57,600 nt of DNA from assembly GCA_902806095.1 (NCBI GenBank), contig CADCVF010000001.1:1-57600 (forward strand), in the 5' to 3' direction. The position numbers and the translations under genes were made by a program. Numbering within the stretch: position 1 is the first letter of the stretch; every line of letters starts with the position of its first letter. The notes below the pieces were generated by a model. The model had not been told where the DNA came from. It saw only the letters and a program-made list of their open reading frames with translations, and made no database searches. The DNA comes from an uncultured Rubrobacteraceae bacterium (lineage in GTDB: Bacteria > Actinomycetota > Rubrobacteria > Rubrobacterales > Rubrobacteraceae). Positions 32,775 to 40,444 of the stretch are shown one piece after another.

Positions 32775-33401
32775 TTAGAAGATAGGGACCGGCTGCATTC
32801 CCGACAGATGTCGACGTGCCGCTCCTGCCACGCTGCTCAGGTAGCCTTCTTCCTTCGGTACGAACTCATTGAGGTGTATCCGCGTCGCCGAGGCTCTGCC
32901 GTCGGCGTACTCGCGGGCGGGGGCCGACCCCCTCTCGTAGAGTGACTGCACGTCGTCGAGGTCGAGTCGGAACACGGCGTCGACCTCCTCCTTCTGGAGG
33001 CGCAGGTCCTCCGGGGGTGTGGCGTCGAACACGAGGAAGACATCGTGCAGCTCTTTGTCGCAGCCGCCGGGTATCTCCTGCTCGACCCTGCGGGTTCCGA
33101 GGGGGACGAGTCTCTCGGGCGCTATCCGCAGGCCGAGCTCCTCCTCGACCTCTCGCAGGCCGTCCAGCGTCTTCTCGCCTGCTGCGAGGTGCCCTGCTGC
33201 GGTAACGTCGAGATAGTTCGGCCAGGTGTCTTTCGTGGCGGCGCGCCGCTGGAGGAGCAGGTAGGACCCTCGTGGGTCGGAACCGCAGATCCAACAGTGA
33301 AAACAACGGTGCAACAACCCCAGCCGGTGCGCCTCGCTCTTCAGAACGACCTCCCCCGTCGGCCGCCCCGACTCATCCAGAATATCCAGCAGCTCATCCA
33401 C
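32775..33401 (-). CDS. Nudix hydrolase, isopentenyl-diphosphate isomerase-like
   Basis: A 208-residue Nudix protein. It opens MDELLDILDESGRPTGEVVL and HRCFHCWI, a beginning shared with isopentenyl-diphosphate isomerase and YfcD-like hydrolases. The Nudix box is GHLAAGEKTLDGLREVEEEL near 87-107, and the upstream TWPNYLDVTAAGH is also isomerase-like. The conserved isomerase cysteine region seems absent, so a pyrophosphohydrolase acting on a nucleotide or sugar derivative is more likely. It is flanked by family B repeats on both sides. Confidence 0.8.
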   Translation of the reverse strand: MDELLDILDESGRPTGEVVLKSEAHRLGLLHRCFHCWICGSDPRGSYLLLQRRAATKDTWPNYLDVTAAGHLAAGEKTLDGLREVEEELGLRIAPERLVPLGTRRVEQEIPGGCDKELHDVFLVFDATPPEDLRLQKEEVDAVFRLDLDDVQSLYERGSAPAREYADGRASATRIHLNEFVPKEEGYLSSVAGAARRHLSGMQPVPIF

Positions 33402-33416
33402 ACGAACAAGAGTAGC

Positions 33417-33580
33417 ATTTCAGCTAGTCAGCATGTCAGCACGCCGCCAGGCTTCGCCAGGCGGCTCGTCAGCTTGTCAGCCGGGACTTGCATACACGGA
33501 GGCTGAAGTGCTGAAATGCTGACAAGCGCCCCTCAGGGCGCGTGCTGACAAGGCGGCGTAGCCGCCGGGTTGAAATGCTG
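33417..33580. repeat. Family B repeat, locus 3 (longest)
   Basis: At least three hairpin modules in a row: CCGCCAGGC-TTC-GCCAGGCGG, GCGCCC-CTCA-GGGCGC (about 33527-33541) and GGCGGC-GTA-GCCGCC. Flanks are AGCTAGTCAGCATGTCAGC, CTGAAATGCTGACAAGC and CGTGCTGACAAG. The run fills most of the space before the TTG start at 33600 and stops just short of its ribosome site. Confidence 0.7.
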
Positions 33581-33599
33581 CCGACGAAGGAGGCACTCC

Positions 33600-34634
33600 T
33601 TGACCACGGTCGTCGTAACGAGCTACTTCGAGGAAGAGTACATCCGTCGCATTCGGGAGGTGGACGAACGGTTGCGGGTACTCTACAGGGAGGATCTGGT
33701 CCCGCCTCCGCGGTGGCCTGGGGACCACGCGGGGCCGGAAGAATGGGAAAGAACGCCTGAGAACGAGGAGGAGTTTCTTTCCATGCTCTCCGAGGCCGAG
33801 GTCCTCTACGACTTCCCCCGTGGGCATGTTAATGATCTCGCAGAGGCCGCACCTGGACTCCAGTGGGTGCAGGGGAGCATGGCGGGGGCCGGGGAGGTGG
33901 CGCAGAAGGCGGGCCTCCAGGACACTGACGTCGTCGTTACGACGGCCAGCGGAATCTACTCGGGACCACTCGCTGAGTTCGTGCTGATGGCGATGCTCCA
34001 GCACGCCAAGGACCTCGACCACCTCCGCAGCGACAAGGCGGGGAGGATCTGGCGTCAGGGGGCGGTGGGGACCCTAGAGAACAAGACGCTCTGCGTCGTC
34101 GGGATGGGGAGTATCGGTCGAGCCATTGCGGGGCTGGCGCGGCCCTTCGGTATGCGCATCGTCGGCGTCAAGCGCACGGTGCGCGAGGTCGACGAAGCGT
34201 GGGAATATGCCGACGAGCTGTACCCGACGGCGGAGTTGCGCAGCGCTTTAGGCGAGGCCGACTACGTCGCTGTTACGCTCCCAGGCACCCCCGAGACGCA
34301 GCGCCTGATCGACGCCGAGGCGCTGGCCGCGACCAGACAGGGGGCGTACTTCGCCAACGTGGGGAGGGGTTCCGTCGTCGACGAGCGCAGCCTCGTCGAG
34401 GCGCTCGAGAGCGGCCATCTCTCAGGAGCTGCGCTCGACGTGTTCGAAGTCGAGCCTCTGCCTGAGGAGAGTTCTTTATGGGAGCTCGATAACGTCATCG
34501 TCAGCGCCCACACAACCGACGTCGTGCCTGAACTGATCAACGCCGCGCAGACCGACCTCTTCTGCGAAAACCTGCGCCGCTACCTTGCCGGCGAGGAGCT
34601 GCTGAACGTGCTTGACAAACGGCTATTGTACTAG
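33600..34634 (+). CDS. D-2-hydroxyacid dehydrogenase
   Basis: A 344-residue member of the D-isomer-specific 2-hydroxyacid dehydrogenase family. The NAD-binding motif is LCVVGMGSIGRAIAGLARPF near 154-173. The active-site arginine should be in ANVGRGSVVDERSLVEAL, glutamate in ALDVFEVEPLPEESSLW, and the histidine position is VIVSAHTTDVVPE. The amino domain (about 1-110) is longer and more divergent than usual. The TTG start is supported by AAGGAGG six bases upstream. Substrate and direction are unknown. It stands alone after a family B repeat. Confidence 0.87.
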   Translation: MTTVVVTSYFEEEYIRRIREVDERLRVLYREDLVPPPRWPGDHAGPEEWERTPENEEEFLSMLSEAEVLYDFPRGHVNDLAEAAPGLQWVQGSMAGAGEVAQKAGLQDTDVVVTTASGIYSGPLAEFVLMAMLQHAKDLDHLRSDKAGRIWRQGAVGTLENKTLCVVGMGSIGRAIAGLARPFGMRIVGVKRTVREVDEAWEYADELYPTAELRSALGEADYVAVTLPGTPETQRLIDAEALAATRQGAYFANVGRGSVVDERSLVEALESGHLSGAALDVFEVEPLPEESSLWELDNVIVSAHTTDVVPELINAAQTDLFCENLRRYLAGEELLNVLDKRLLY

Positions 34635-34636
34635 GG

Positions 34637-34688
34637 TGGCATCAGGTTTCGGGCAACAGGATTTGTCTGCAAACCCATCCTGCCTGTG
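34637..34688. repeat. Family A fragment and hairpin after dehydrogenase
   Basis: GGCATCAGGTTTCGGGCAACAGG matches family A words seen at 30355. CAGGAT (34657-34662) and ATCCTG (34677-34682) can then pair across a short loop. It may end the dehydrogenase transcript. Confidence 0.4.
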
Positions 34689-34758
34689 GTGTCTCCTACG
34701 GTAGACTACCAGGAGGAAGACGGGTGGAGGATCACCGGCCGCAGATGCGTGGCAGGCG

Positions 34759-34830
34759 CTACGCGAAAGAGACGTAGATCGCGACCGCAACGGCGGTGAG
34801 CACGATGCACATTATGAGCATCTCTCTCAA
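34759..34830 (-). CDS. Candidate 23-residue single-helix membrane peptide
   Basis: A TTG at 34830 (or ATG at 34821) opens a frame reading LREMLIMCIVLTAVAVAIYV and ending SFA. It is almost entirely one hydrophobic helix. The ribosome-like sequence GAGGGGGG lies just upstream, within and after the stop of the ABC exporter gene (34844). The gap from that stop is 13 bases, so translation by re-initiation is possible. Tiny membrane peptides often bind transporters, but this one is unrecognised and could be chance. Confidence 0.35.
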   Translation of the reverse strand: MREMLIMCIVLTAVAVAIYVSFA

Positions 34831-34843
34831 GGGTCACCCCCCT

Positions 34844-36679
34844 CTAAGGCTGCACGGGGTCGCGCTCTTGCAGGAAGTACAGCCTCGCGTAGAGGCCGCC
34901 TGAGGAGACGAGGTCTTCGTGGGCGCCTGCCTCGGCGACGCCGCCGTCTTCGATCACGAGGATCGAATCTACGCTCCTGACCAGCCTGAGCTCGTGGGCG
35001 ATGACGAACGTGGTGCGTCCTTCTGTAAGGGCCCTCCAGCTCTCCTCGACGGCCGCTGCGGCCTCGGCGTCGAGGCCTGACTGGGGCTCGTCCAGGATCA
35101 GGATGGGGGTATCCCTGAGCATGGCCCGCGCGATGGAGATGCGCTGCCTCTGTCCGCCGCTCAAGCTCTCACCGCGTTCGGAGAGCACGGTGTCGTAGCC
35201 TTCTGGCAGCGCCCGGATAAAGTCGTCGGCCCCAGCGAGCTCGGCTATGGCCTCGATATCCCCGCGGGACGACCCAGGCCGCCCGTAGGCTATGTTCTCG
35301 GCGACCGTCGCCCGGAAGAGCAGGGGGTCCTGCGGCACGAAGGTTATGGAATCGCGCAAGGACTTGAGGGTGAAATCCTTTACGTCTTCCCCGTCGATGA
35401 GGACTCTTCCCTCTTGCGGGTCGTAGAGGCGGGCGATGAGGCTCGTTACAGTGGTCTTGCCCGCTCCGCTCACCCCCACGAGCGCGACCCTGCTCCCCGC
35501 TTCCACGTCGAAATCCACACCGCCAAGGACCTCCCCGGCCTCGTCCTCGTAGGCGAAGCGCACGTCCTCGAAGGTAACCCGGCCTTCGAAGGCTGGCGCG
35601 GAACGGGCTCCTGGCAGATCTTTCACTGTAGGCTCAGCGTTAAGGAGGTCGATGATGCGCTCGCCGGAGACGAGTGAGGTGCCGATCTGGTTGACCTGCC
35701 GGCTCAGGGCCCAAAGTGGCGAGAGGAAAAGGGCCAGGTAGGCGACGAAGACGGTAAGGTCGCCCAAAGAGAGGGCGCCGGACAGAACCTGCCTGGCCCC
35801 GAAGTACACTACCAGCGCCGTACCGAGTCCCCCTACGATCCCGAGGACGGTGCTGAACTTCGCCTCTATCATCGCGCTGTCAACGCTGGCCCTGAGGGAC
35901 TCTTTGCTCTCGGTCCTGAAGCGCTCCATCTCGTCGTCCTCGCGGGCGAAGATCTTGACGGCCCTTATGCCGATTATCGCCTCCTGCATGACGCTGGCGA
36001 TGGCCCCCTCCCTCGCCCTCACAATACGCATCCGCTGCACGAGCGCCCTCCTGTAGCGGCTGACGGCGAGGAAGAGGAAAGGTACCGTGACGAGGGCGAG
36101 GAGGGTCAGTTGCCAGTCGAGCCAGAGCATGACGACCATCATCCCGAGCAGGATCGTGACTGAGGAGAACACCTCGACCACAGAGTCGACCAGCATGGTG
36201 CGGACCTCTTTCACGTCGCTCGTGACGCGGGTAATGGTGTCCCCGGTGCGCTTGCTGCCGTGGTAGTCGAGTCCTAGGGCGTGGACCTTCGCGTACAGGG
36301 CCTCGCGCATGTCGAAGACGGTCTCCTGCCCGAGCCTCTGGAGCAGGTAGCGCCTGAAGGAGGCTACGCTCCTCGTCACCGTGAAGATCAAAACGATAAG
36401 GAATGCTATCCCAGCGAGGAGTAGCGCTTTGTCGGCCAGTAGATCTGGCAGTCCTTTTGGGAGCGGCTTATTGTCGGTCAGCACGTAGTCGATGATCAGG
36501 GCGAGCGGCCACGGCTGCGCGAGGCTCGTCACCGTCTCAAGCAGCAACACGCCTAGCGCCAGCAGAAGCCCGGCGCGGCGGGGCCTCAAGAACGGTGTAA
36601 AGTTGGAGAGGGTCTCACCGGTGCGCCTCAGCCCGGCGCGAAGTTCCTTCAATCTTTTCACCCGTATAGGATACCGCAC
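34844..36679 (-). CDS. ABC exporter, fused membrane and ATPase domains
   Basis: A 611-residue half-transporter of the MsbA/multidrug type. About six helices fill residues 35-320 (LLLALGVLLLETVTSLAQPW, ALLLAGIAFLIVLIFTVTRS and others). The ATPase has Walker A GVSGAGKTT near 390, signature LSGGQRQR near 500, Walker B ILILDEPQSGLD, and the switch histidine in FVIAHELRLVRSVD. DEPQSGLD replaces the common DEPTSALD. It should work as a homodimer exporting lipid or drugs. The start is GTG 36679; a -10-like TATCCT just inside suggests that GTG 36661 could be a leaderless start instead. Confidence 0.9.
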   Translation of the reverse strand: MRYPIRVKRLKELRAGLRRTGETLSNFTPFLRPRRAGLLLALGVLLLETVTSLAQPWPLALIIDYVLTDNKPLPKGLPDLLADKALLLAGIAFLIVLIFTVTRSVASFRRYLLQRLGQETVFDMREALYAKVHALGLDYHGSKRTGDTITRVTSDVKEVRTMLVDSVVEVFSSVTILLGMMVVMLWLDWQLTLLALVTVPFLFLAVSRYRRALVQRMRIVRAREGAIASVMQEAIIGIRAVKIFAREDDEMERFRTESKESLRASVDSAMIEAKFSTVLGIVGGLGTALVVYFGARQVLSGALSLGDLTVFVAYLALFLSPLWALSRQVNQIGTSLVSGERIIDLLNAEPTVKDLPGARSAPAFEGRVTFEDVRFAYEDEAGEVLGGVDFDVEAGSRVALVGVSGAGKTTVTSLIARLYDPQEGRVLIDGEDVKDFTLKSLRDSITFVPQDPLLFRATVAENIAYGRPGSSRGDIEAIAELAGADDFIRALPEGYDTVLSERGESLSGGQRQRISIARAMLRDTPILILDEPQSGLDAEAAAAVEESWRALTEGRTTFVIAHELRLVRSVDSILVIEDGGVAEAGAHEDLVSSGGLYARLYFLQERDPVQP

Positions 36680-36689
36680 CGTCCGCGGG

Positions 36690-36695
36690 TAGAAT
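36690..36695 (+). promoter_or_regulatory. -10 box of pseudo-receiver/Nudix pair
   Basis: TAGAAT is followed about 35 bases later by GTG 36731 with GGAGG upstream. It overlaps back to back with the promoter region of the divergent ABC exporter, so the two may affect each other. Confidence 0.4.
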
Positions 36696-36730
36696 GTGCG
36701 AACTTACCCAACTACTGCACGGAGGCGAAC

Positions 36731-37123
36731 GTGTCGAGAAAAGTCCTTGCGGCCGTAGAAGACCTTCTGTTCAGGAGCAAGATCTCCGAGACGGCCTCGA
36801 CCCTCGGTATCGAGGCGGCATTCCCCCGCAACTCCCGGCGATTGCTCGAGGCCCTGCGCGAGTCCCCACCCGACCTGCTCGTCCTCGACCTCAACTCCGC
36901 CCGCTTCGAACCGCTGACGCTCCTGAGGAGCGTGAGGTCTGATGAAGCGACACGCGAAGTTCTTACGGTCGGCTTCCTCTCCCACGTCCAGAAAGACCTC
37001 GCCGTCGCCGCGCGGGAGGCCGGATGCGACCGCGTCGTCGCCCGCAGCGCTTTCACGAAAAACCTTCCGCATATACTCGCCGGCAGCACCCCCGACACCA
37101 TCGACGAGGCCAGTGTTGGCTGA
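36731..37123 (+). CDS. Degenerate response-regulator receiver domain
   Basis: A 130-residue stand-alone receiver-like domain. KVLAAVEDLLFRSKISETAS and ESPPDLLVLDLNSARFEPLT follow the fold, and the aspartate in LVLDLN is where the phosphorylation site should be. VLTVGFLSHVQKDLAVAARE and GCDRVVARSAFTKNLPHIL follow, but the conserved lysine before the last helix is replaced. It may be a pseudo-receiver that works without phosphorylation. There is no output domain. The start GTG 36731 has GGAGG upstream. Its end overlaps the Nudix gene, so the two are coupled. Confidence 0.65.
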   Translation: MSRKVLAAVEDLLFRSKISETASTLGIEAAFPRNSRRLLEALRESPPDLLVLDLNSARFEPLTLLRSVRSDEATREVLTVGFLSHVQKDLAVAAREAGCDRVVARSAFTKNLPHILAGSTPDTIDEASVG

Positions 37124-37664
37124 GGGCGAGGGGTGGAAGCGTCTCGGTAGCGAGAGGCTCATGGAGAACCCGTATTTCTCGTTACGCTCGGAGCGGCTGC
37201 GGCTCCCCGACGGTGGGATCAAAGACCCCTACTACGTCATCGAACGCCCCGACGCGGCGATCATCTTCCCACTCACCGAGAGCGGCGAGGTCGTCCTCGT
37301 CAACCAGTACCGTCCTCCGCTCGAGATGATGGAGCTCGGCCTGCCAGCAGGGCTCGTCGAAGAGGGCGAGAGGCCGGAGGAAGCGGCACGCCGCGAGCTC
37401 TCGGAGGAGACAGGCTACACCGGCGGCGATTGGGAACTTCTAGGCTCCCTGGCCTCCTCCCCCAGCCTCAAGGACAATTGGGCCTACCTCTTCCTGGCCC
37501 GCGGTGTCGAGGAGACCACACCGCCCGACCCCGACGAGCACGAGCTCGTGGAGGTGGTTCGCGTTCCCGTGAAAGAACTACTGAACCTCGTCCACCAGGG
37601 CAAGATAGTCAGTTCCAGCGGAGTCGCCGCGATAATGCTAGCCCTCGAGCGGTTGCAGGTGTAG
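37113..37664 (+). CDS. Nudix hydrolase, ADP-ribose pyrophosphatase type
   Basis: A 183-residue Nudix enzyme. MENPYFSLRSERLRLPDGG and YVIERPDAAIIFPLTESGEV precede the core, RPPLEMMELGLPAGLVEEGE leads into the Nudix box (about GLVEEGERPEEAARRELSEE, then TG), and LASSPSLKDNWAYLFLARGV follows. This is the arrangement of ADP-ribose pyrophosphatases, which split ADP-ribose to AMP and ribose phosphate. It starts at GTG 37113 or TTG 37116 inside the end of the pseudo-receiver gene. A hairpin terminator follows at 37675. Confidence 0.85.
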   Translation: MLAEGEGWKRLGSERLMENPYFSLRSERLRLPDGGIKDPYYVIERPDAAIIFPLTESGEVVLVNQYRPPLEMMELGLPAGLVEEGERPEEAARRELSEETGYTGGDWELLGSLASSPSLKDNWAYLFLARGVEETTPPDPDEHELVEVVRVPVKELLNLVHQGKIVSSSGVAAIMLALERLQV

Positions 37665-37674
37665 GCAAAGAAAA

Positions 37675-37699
37675 AGCCCGGAACTCAACGCTCCGGGCT
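37675..37699 (+). terminator. Hairpin terminator after Nudix gene
   Basis: AGCCCGGA and TCCGGGCT pair across a nine-base loop, starting 11 bases after the stop codon and preceded by a run of A. On the other strand that run of A becomes U, so it may also stop transcripts from the right. Confidence 0.65.
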
Positions 37700-37710
37700 C
37701 CCTATATCCG

Positions 37711-37778
37711 TAAGCTGACAAGCTGAAGTGCTGACCGGCTGAAATGCTTGCAAAGAGGTCAAAACCTCTTTGCAAACC
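37711..37778. repeat. Family B repeat, locus 4, with 12-bp hairpin
   Basis: AAGCTGACAAGCTGAAGTGC and CTGAAATGC lead into a perfect hairpin, TTGCAAAGAGGT (37748-37759) with ACCTCTTTGCAA (37764-37775). It ends two bases before the stop of the Fe-S carrier gene and may serve as its terminator. The CTGAAATGC-TTGCAA junction is repeated at locus 8. Confidence 0.7.
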
Positions 37779-37779
37779 C

Positions 37780-38124
37780 CTAGCAGGTAAAGGAGCTACC
37801 GCAGCCGCAGCCGCCCTGGACGTTGGGGTTGTTGACGGCGAAACCGGCGCCCATGAGGCCGTCCACGTAGTCGAACTCCGAGCCCATGATGTAAGGAACG
37901 CTCATGGCGTCGATGAGCATCCTGACGCCCTTGGCCTCGAAGACCTCGTCGTCGTCGGCGATCTCGTCGTCGAAGTAGATGCTGTACTGGAAGCCAGAGC
38001 AGCCCCCAGGCCTGACGCCGATGCGCAGCGCGAGGTCTTCCTCGCCTTCCTGGGCCATGAGGGTCTTGACCTTCTCGGCGGCGTTGTCGGTGATATTGAC
38101 TATGGTCGCTTGCTTCTGCTCCAT
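37780..38124 (-). CDS. A-type iron-sulfur carrier protein (IscA/ErpA/HesB family)
   Basis: A 114-residue A-type Fe-S carrier. The three cysteine ligands are in RPGGCSGFQYSIYFDDE (about residue 43) and NVQGGCGCGSSFTC at the end (CGC plus a final cysteine). ITDNAAEKVKTLMAQEGEED and MGSEFDYVDGLMGAGFAVNN are standard family stretches. It receives and hands over [2Fe-2S] or [4Fe-4S] clusters in the cytosol. ATG 38124 is supported by GGGAGG six bases upstream. Some HesB-like relatives carry selenocysteine; this one has ordinary cysteine codons. No isc or suf genes are adjacent. Confidence 0.9.
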   Translation of the reverse strand: MEQKQATIVNITDNAAEKVKTLMAQEGEEDLALRIGVRPGGCSGFQYSIYFDDEIADDDEVFEAKGVRMLIDAMSVPYIMGSEFDYVDGLMGAGFAVNNPNVQGGCGCGSSFTC

Positions 38125-38188
38125 CAGCACCTCCCGTGCTGTAGTCTGCTTTTGGTTACGCAAATTATTACACCCCCAACCGTATACT

Positions 38189-40444
38189 TCAACGCCGCTT
38201 TCGCAAGGTCCAACGAAGCCTTCCACGCAGCGCCTTGTCGAGTCGCGCCCTCCTGGCCGAGATGTCCTTCCTCGACCTGGCGAGCAGCGAGGACGGGTTG
38301 ACGGCCCCTAGCATCCTTCTCCAGCGGGGCAGGATCTCGTAGGCCCGCAAGGCCTCCCTGTAAGCCGAGGCCACGTCGTCTCTTTCACCGCCCGCGGAAT
38401 AGAGGTGGTCCGAGTAGGCCAGGGCGAATCGTGTCATCGGGGCCTCCTCAACGCCGGCAGCCCCGGCGAGGATGAGTACCCTCTCGGTGGGGGTCAGCGC
38501 GGGCGAGTCGGCCACGATGCTCCTGTTCGGCGGCAGCACGTCGCGCAGCCGGCCTGTGAGGTCTCTGTAGAGGTCCTCTGGCCTGCCGCGGGCGAGGAGC
38601 GCCCTCTTGGAGAGGGGTACAGCCGCCGCGAGCAGCAAGGCCACGAGCACGAACAGGGGCCATGCCGGAATGTTGTTCTCCCCGGAGCGGCCCGTGGCGG
38701 GACCCTGGTTGGCAAGGTCCTGGTTCTGCTCTCTGGGGTTCTGCTGAGCCCGGCTTTGCGCGAGCTGGCTCCTGTCAAGGTTGTTCTCGGCAGCCTGGAT
38801 CCCGCTGGCCGGCGGAAGCTCCGGCCGCGGGGCATTGGCCTCCATCGCGTCTGGCATGGAGAAGCCCGGCGTCGGGTTGAATGGGTACCAGCCGACACCT
38901 GGGAAGTAGGCCTCTACCCAGGTGTGCATGTTGCTGCCCGTCACGAGGTACTCTCCCTCGCTCACCTCTTCACCCGAGGTGGCCCCGTAGACGACCCGCG
39001 AGGGCACGTTCATGTCGCGCAGGAGGAGCGCCATAGAGGTCGAGAACTGGGTACAGAAGCCCTCCTTGCTTTCACCCAGGAACTCTTCTATTGCCTTATC
39101 CGCCCTGCGGTAGCTCACATCGAGGTTGTAGGTGAAGCCGCCGTCGTAGATCAGGTACTGCTCGATCGCGCGCGCCCTGTCGTAGGGCGTCGATGGTTCG
39201 TATTCGCGTTGGATCCTCTCCGCCGTCTCGTGGACCACGGGCGGCGTGTCTTCGGGAAGCTGGAGGAACTTGTCGTCCACCGCTGAGGGGTAATCGTTGC
39301 CAGCCCCCCTTAGCTGTGCCGCGGTCGGCTGCGGTATCTCCGAGGTCACATCGTAGAAGTCGCCCTCTTCGAAGGGCTCATCCATCGACCATGAGCCGTC
39401 GGAGTTCTCGGTCGCCCCCAGAAACTCGGAGGTTCGAACGATCTTGTACCCCCCGAAGACGAGGTCCGTCTGGGCGTTGAGGACCTGCACCCTCTGGAGC
39501 ACGGGGCGGGTCTCTACGCCTGGGGCTATCTCCTCCCCGTCGTCGACCGCAGCCTGTGTGGTGTCCGACCATCGGACGCCGTCGAAGTAGTCCATGGTCC
39601 CGCCGCGCCACAGGAGCGGCTCGGAGCTTCGGATCCGCAGGAGCTCGGCCTCCCTCCCGGCCGTAAGGTAGTCTCCGACGTCGGCCTGTACGCCGAGCCT
39701 GGAGGTGCCGCCCGTCCCTATGCGGGTCCAATCTATCATTCCGGTGCTGACCGTATCGTCGGAGAAGGGCATCCTCGGCACGAAGAGCACCAGCGCGACC
39801 ACGACGGCCCCAGCCACGACCGCGGGGCGGCCGGGCCCGATGGGCCCGGCCACGCCCGTGGAGAGAAACAATCCGACGGCGCACACCAGGAAAACGAAAA
39901 AGAAGGGTCCTGCACCATCCTCGAAGCTGATGGTCGAAAGAACGCCTATGGTGAGCCCCAGAACCGCCACGGAGATGACGGGGCTCTCCTCGTAAAGGGT
40001 GGCCGAGGTTGAGAAGGCCACCAGGATCATGACCAGGGGCACGAGCACGACGAAGAGCCCTGGTGCGAGATCGTAGGGTATGGGCTGGACGTACATGGTG
40101 TTCGCCGCGCCGTAGACATCGGCCCATACAACCCCGGAAAACTCCTGCCAACCCGAGACCGAGAGGAGGTCAGTACCGTACACCGCGGCCATCGTATAGA
40201 CGGCTATAGCAGGGAAGAGGAGCACGAATCGCCACCTGCCCGCCGAGCCGATCAGCGCCGCCACGGCCGCGGCGAGGAGCATGGGCAACAAGGCCTTGTG
40301 TCCGGCTATGATCGTGACCACGGAGAGATCTCCGAAACCACCATCGGCGCCGTCGTAAGTCTCGCCGGTGAACAGGATGCTGAAGGCGCTGCCGGTAGCC
40401 AGCGCCGCGCCGTAGAGCCACAATCTCGTCCCTAATCCACTCAC
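38189..40444 (-). CDS. TgpA-like transglutaminase with membrane domain
   Basis: A 751-residue protein. About eight helices (residues 5-245) form a DUF3488/TgpA membrane domain, an extracytoplasmic region follows, and the transglutaminase core holds cysteine in SKEGFCTQFSTSMALLLRDM and histidine in TGSNMHTWVEAYFPGVGWYP. The third position reads FNPTPG, asparagine where aspartate is usual. After a Gln/Asn-rich linker (about 590-650) comes one more helix (WPLFVLVALLLAAAVPL) and a cytosolic DUF4129-like end. It starts by GTGA overlap with the DUF58 gene. MoxR, DUF58 and TgpA together are a common set linked to envelope assembly. Confidence 0.88.
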   Translation of the reverse strand: MSGLGTRLWLYGAALATGSAFSILFTGETYDGADGGFGDLSVVTIIAGHKALLPMLLAAAVAALIGSAGRWRFVLLFPAIAVYTMAAVYGTDLLSVSGWQEFSGVVWADVYGAANTMYVQPIPYDLAPGLFVVLVPLVMILVAFSTSATLYEESPVISVAVLGLTIGVLSTISFEDGAGPFFFVFLVCAVGLFLSTGVAGPIGPGRPAVVAGAVVVALVLFVPRMPFSDDTVSTGMIDWTRIGTGGTSRLGVQADVGDYLTAGREAELLRIRSSEPLLWRGGTMDYFDGVRWSDTTQAAVDDGEEIAPGVETRPVLQRVQVLNAQTDLVFGGYKIVRTSEFLGATENSDGSWSMDEPFEEGDFYDVTSEIPQPTAAQLRGAGNDYPSAVDDKFLQLPEDTPPVVHETAERIQREYEPSTPYDRARAIEQYLIYDGGFTYNLDVSYRRADKAIEEFLGESKEGFCTQFSTSMALLLRDMNVPSRVVYGATSGEEVSEGEYLVTGSNMHTWVEAYFPGVGWYPFNPTPGFSMPDAMEANAPRPELPPASGIQAAENNLDRSQLAQSRAQQNPREQNQDLANQGPATGRSGENNIPAWPLFVLVALLLAAAVPLSKRALLARGRPEDLYRDLTGRLRDVLPPNRSIVADSPALTPTERVLILAGAAGVEEAPMTRFALAYSDHLYSAGGERDDVASAYREALRAYEILPRWRRMLGAVNPSSLLARSRKDISARRARLDKALRGRLRWTLRKRR

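Noticed and set aside
37780-38124. Second selenoprotein among HesB-like proteins
   Set aside because: All three ligand positions are ordinary cysteine codons with no in-frame UGA.
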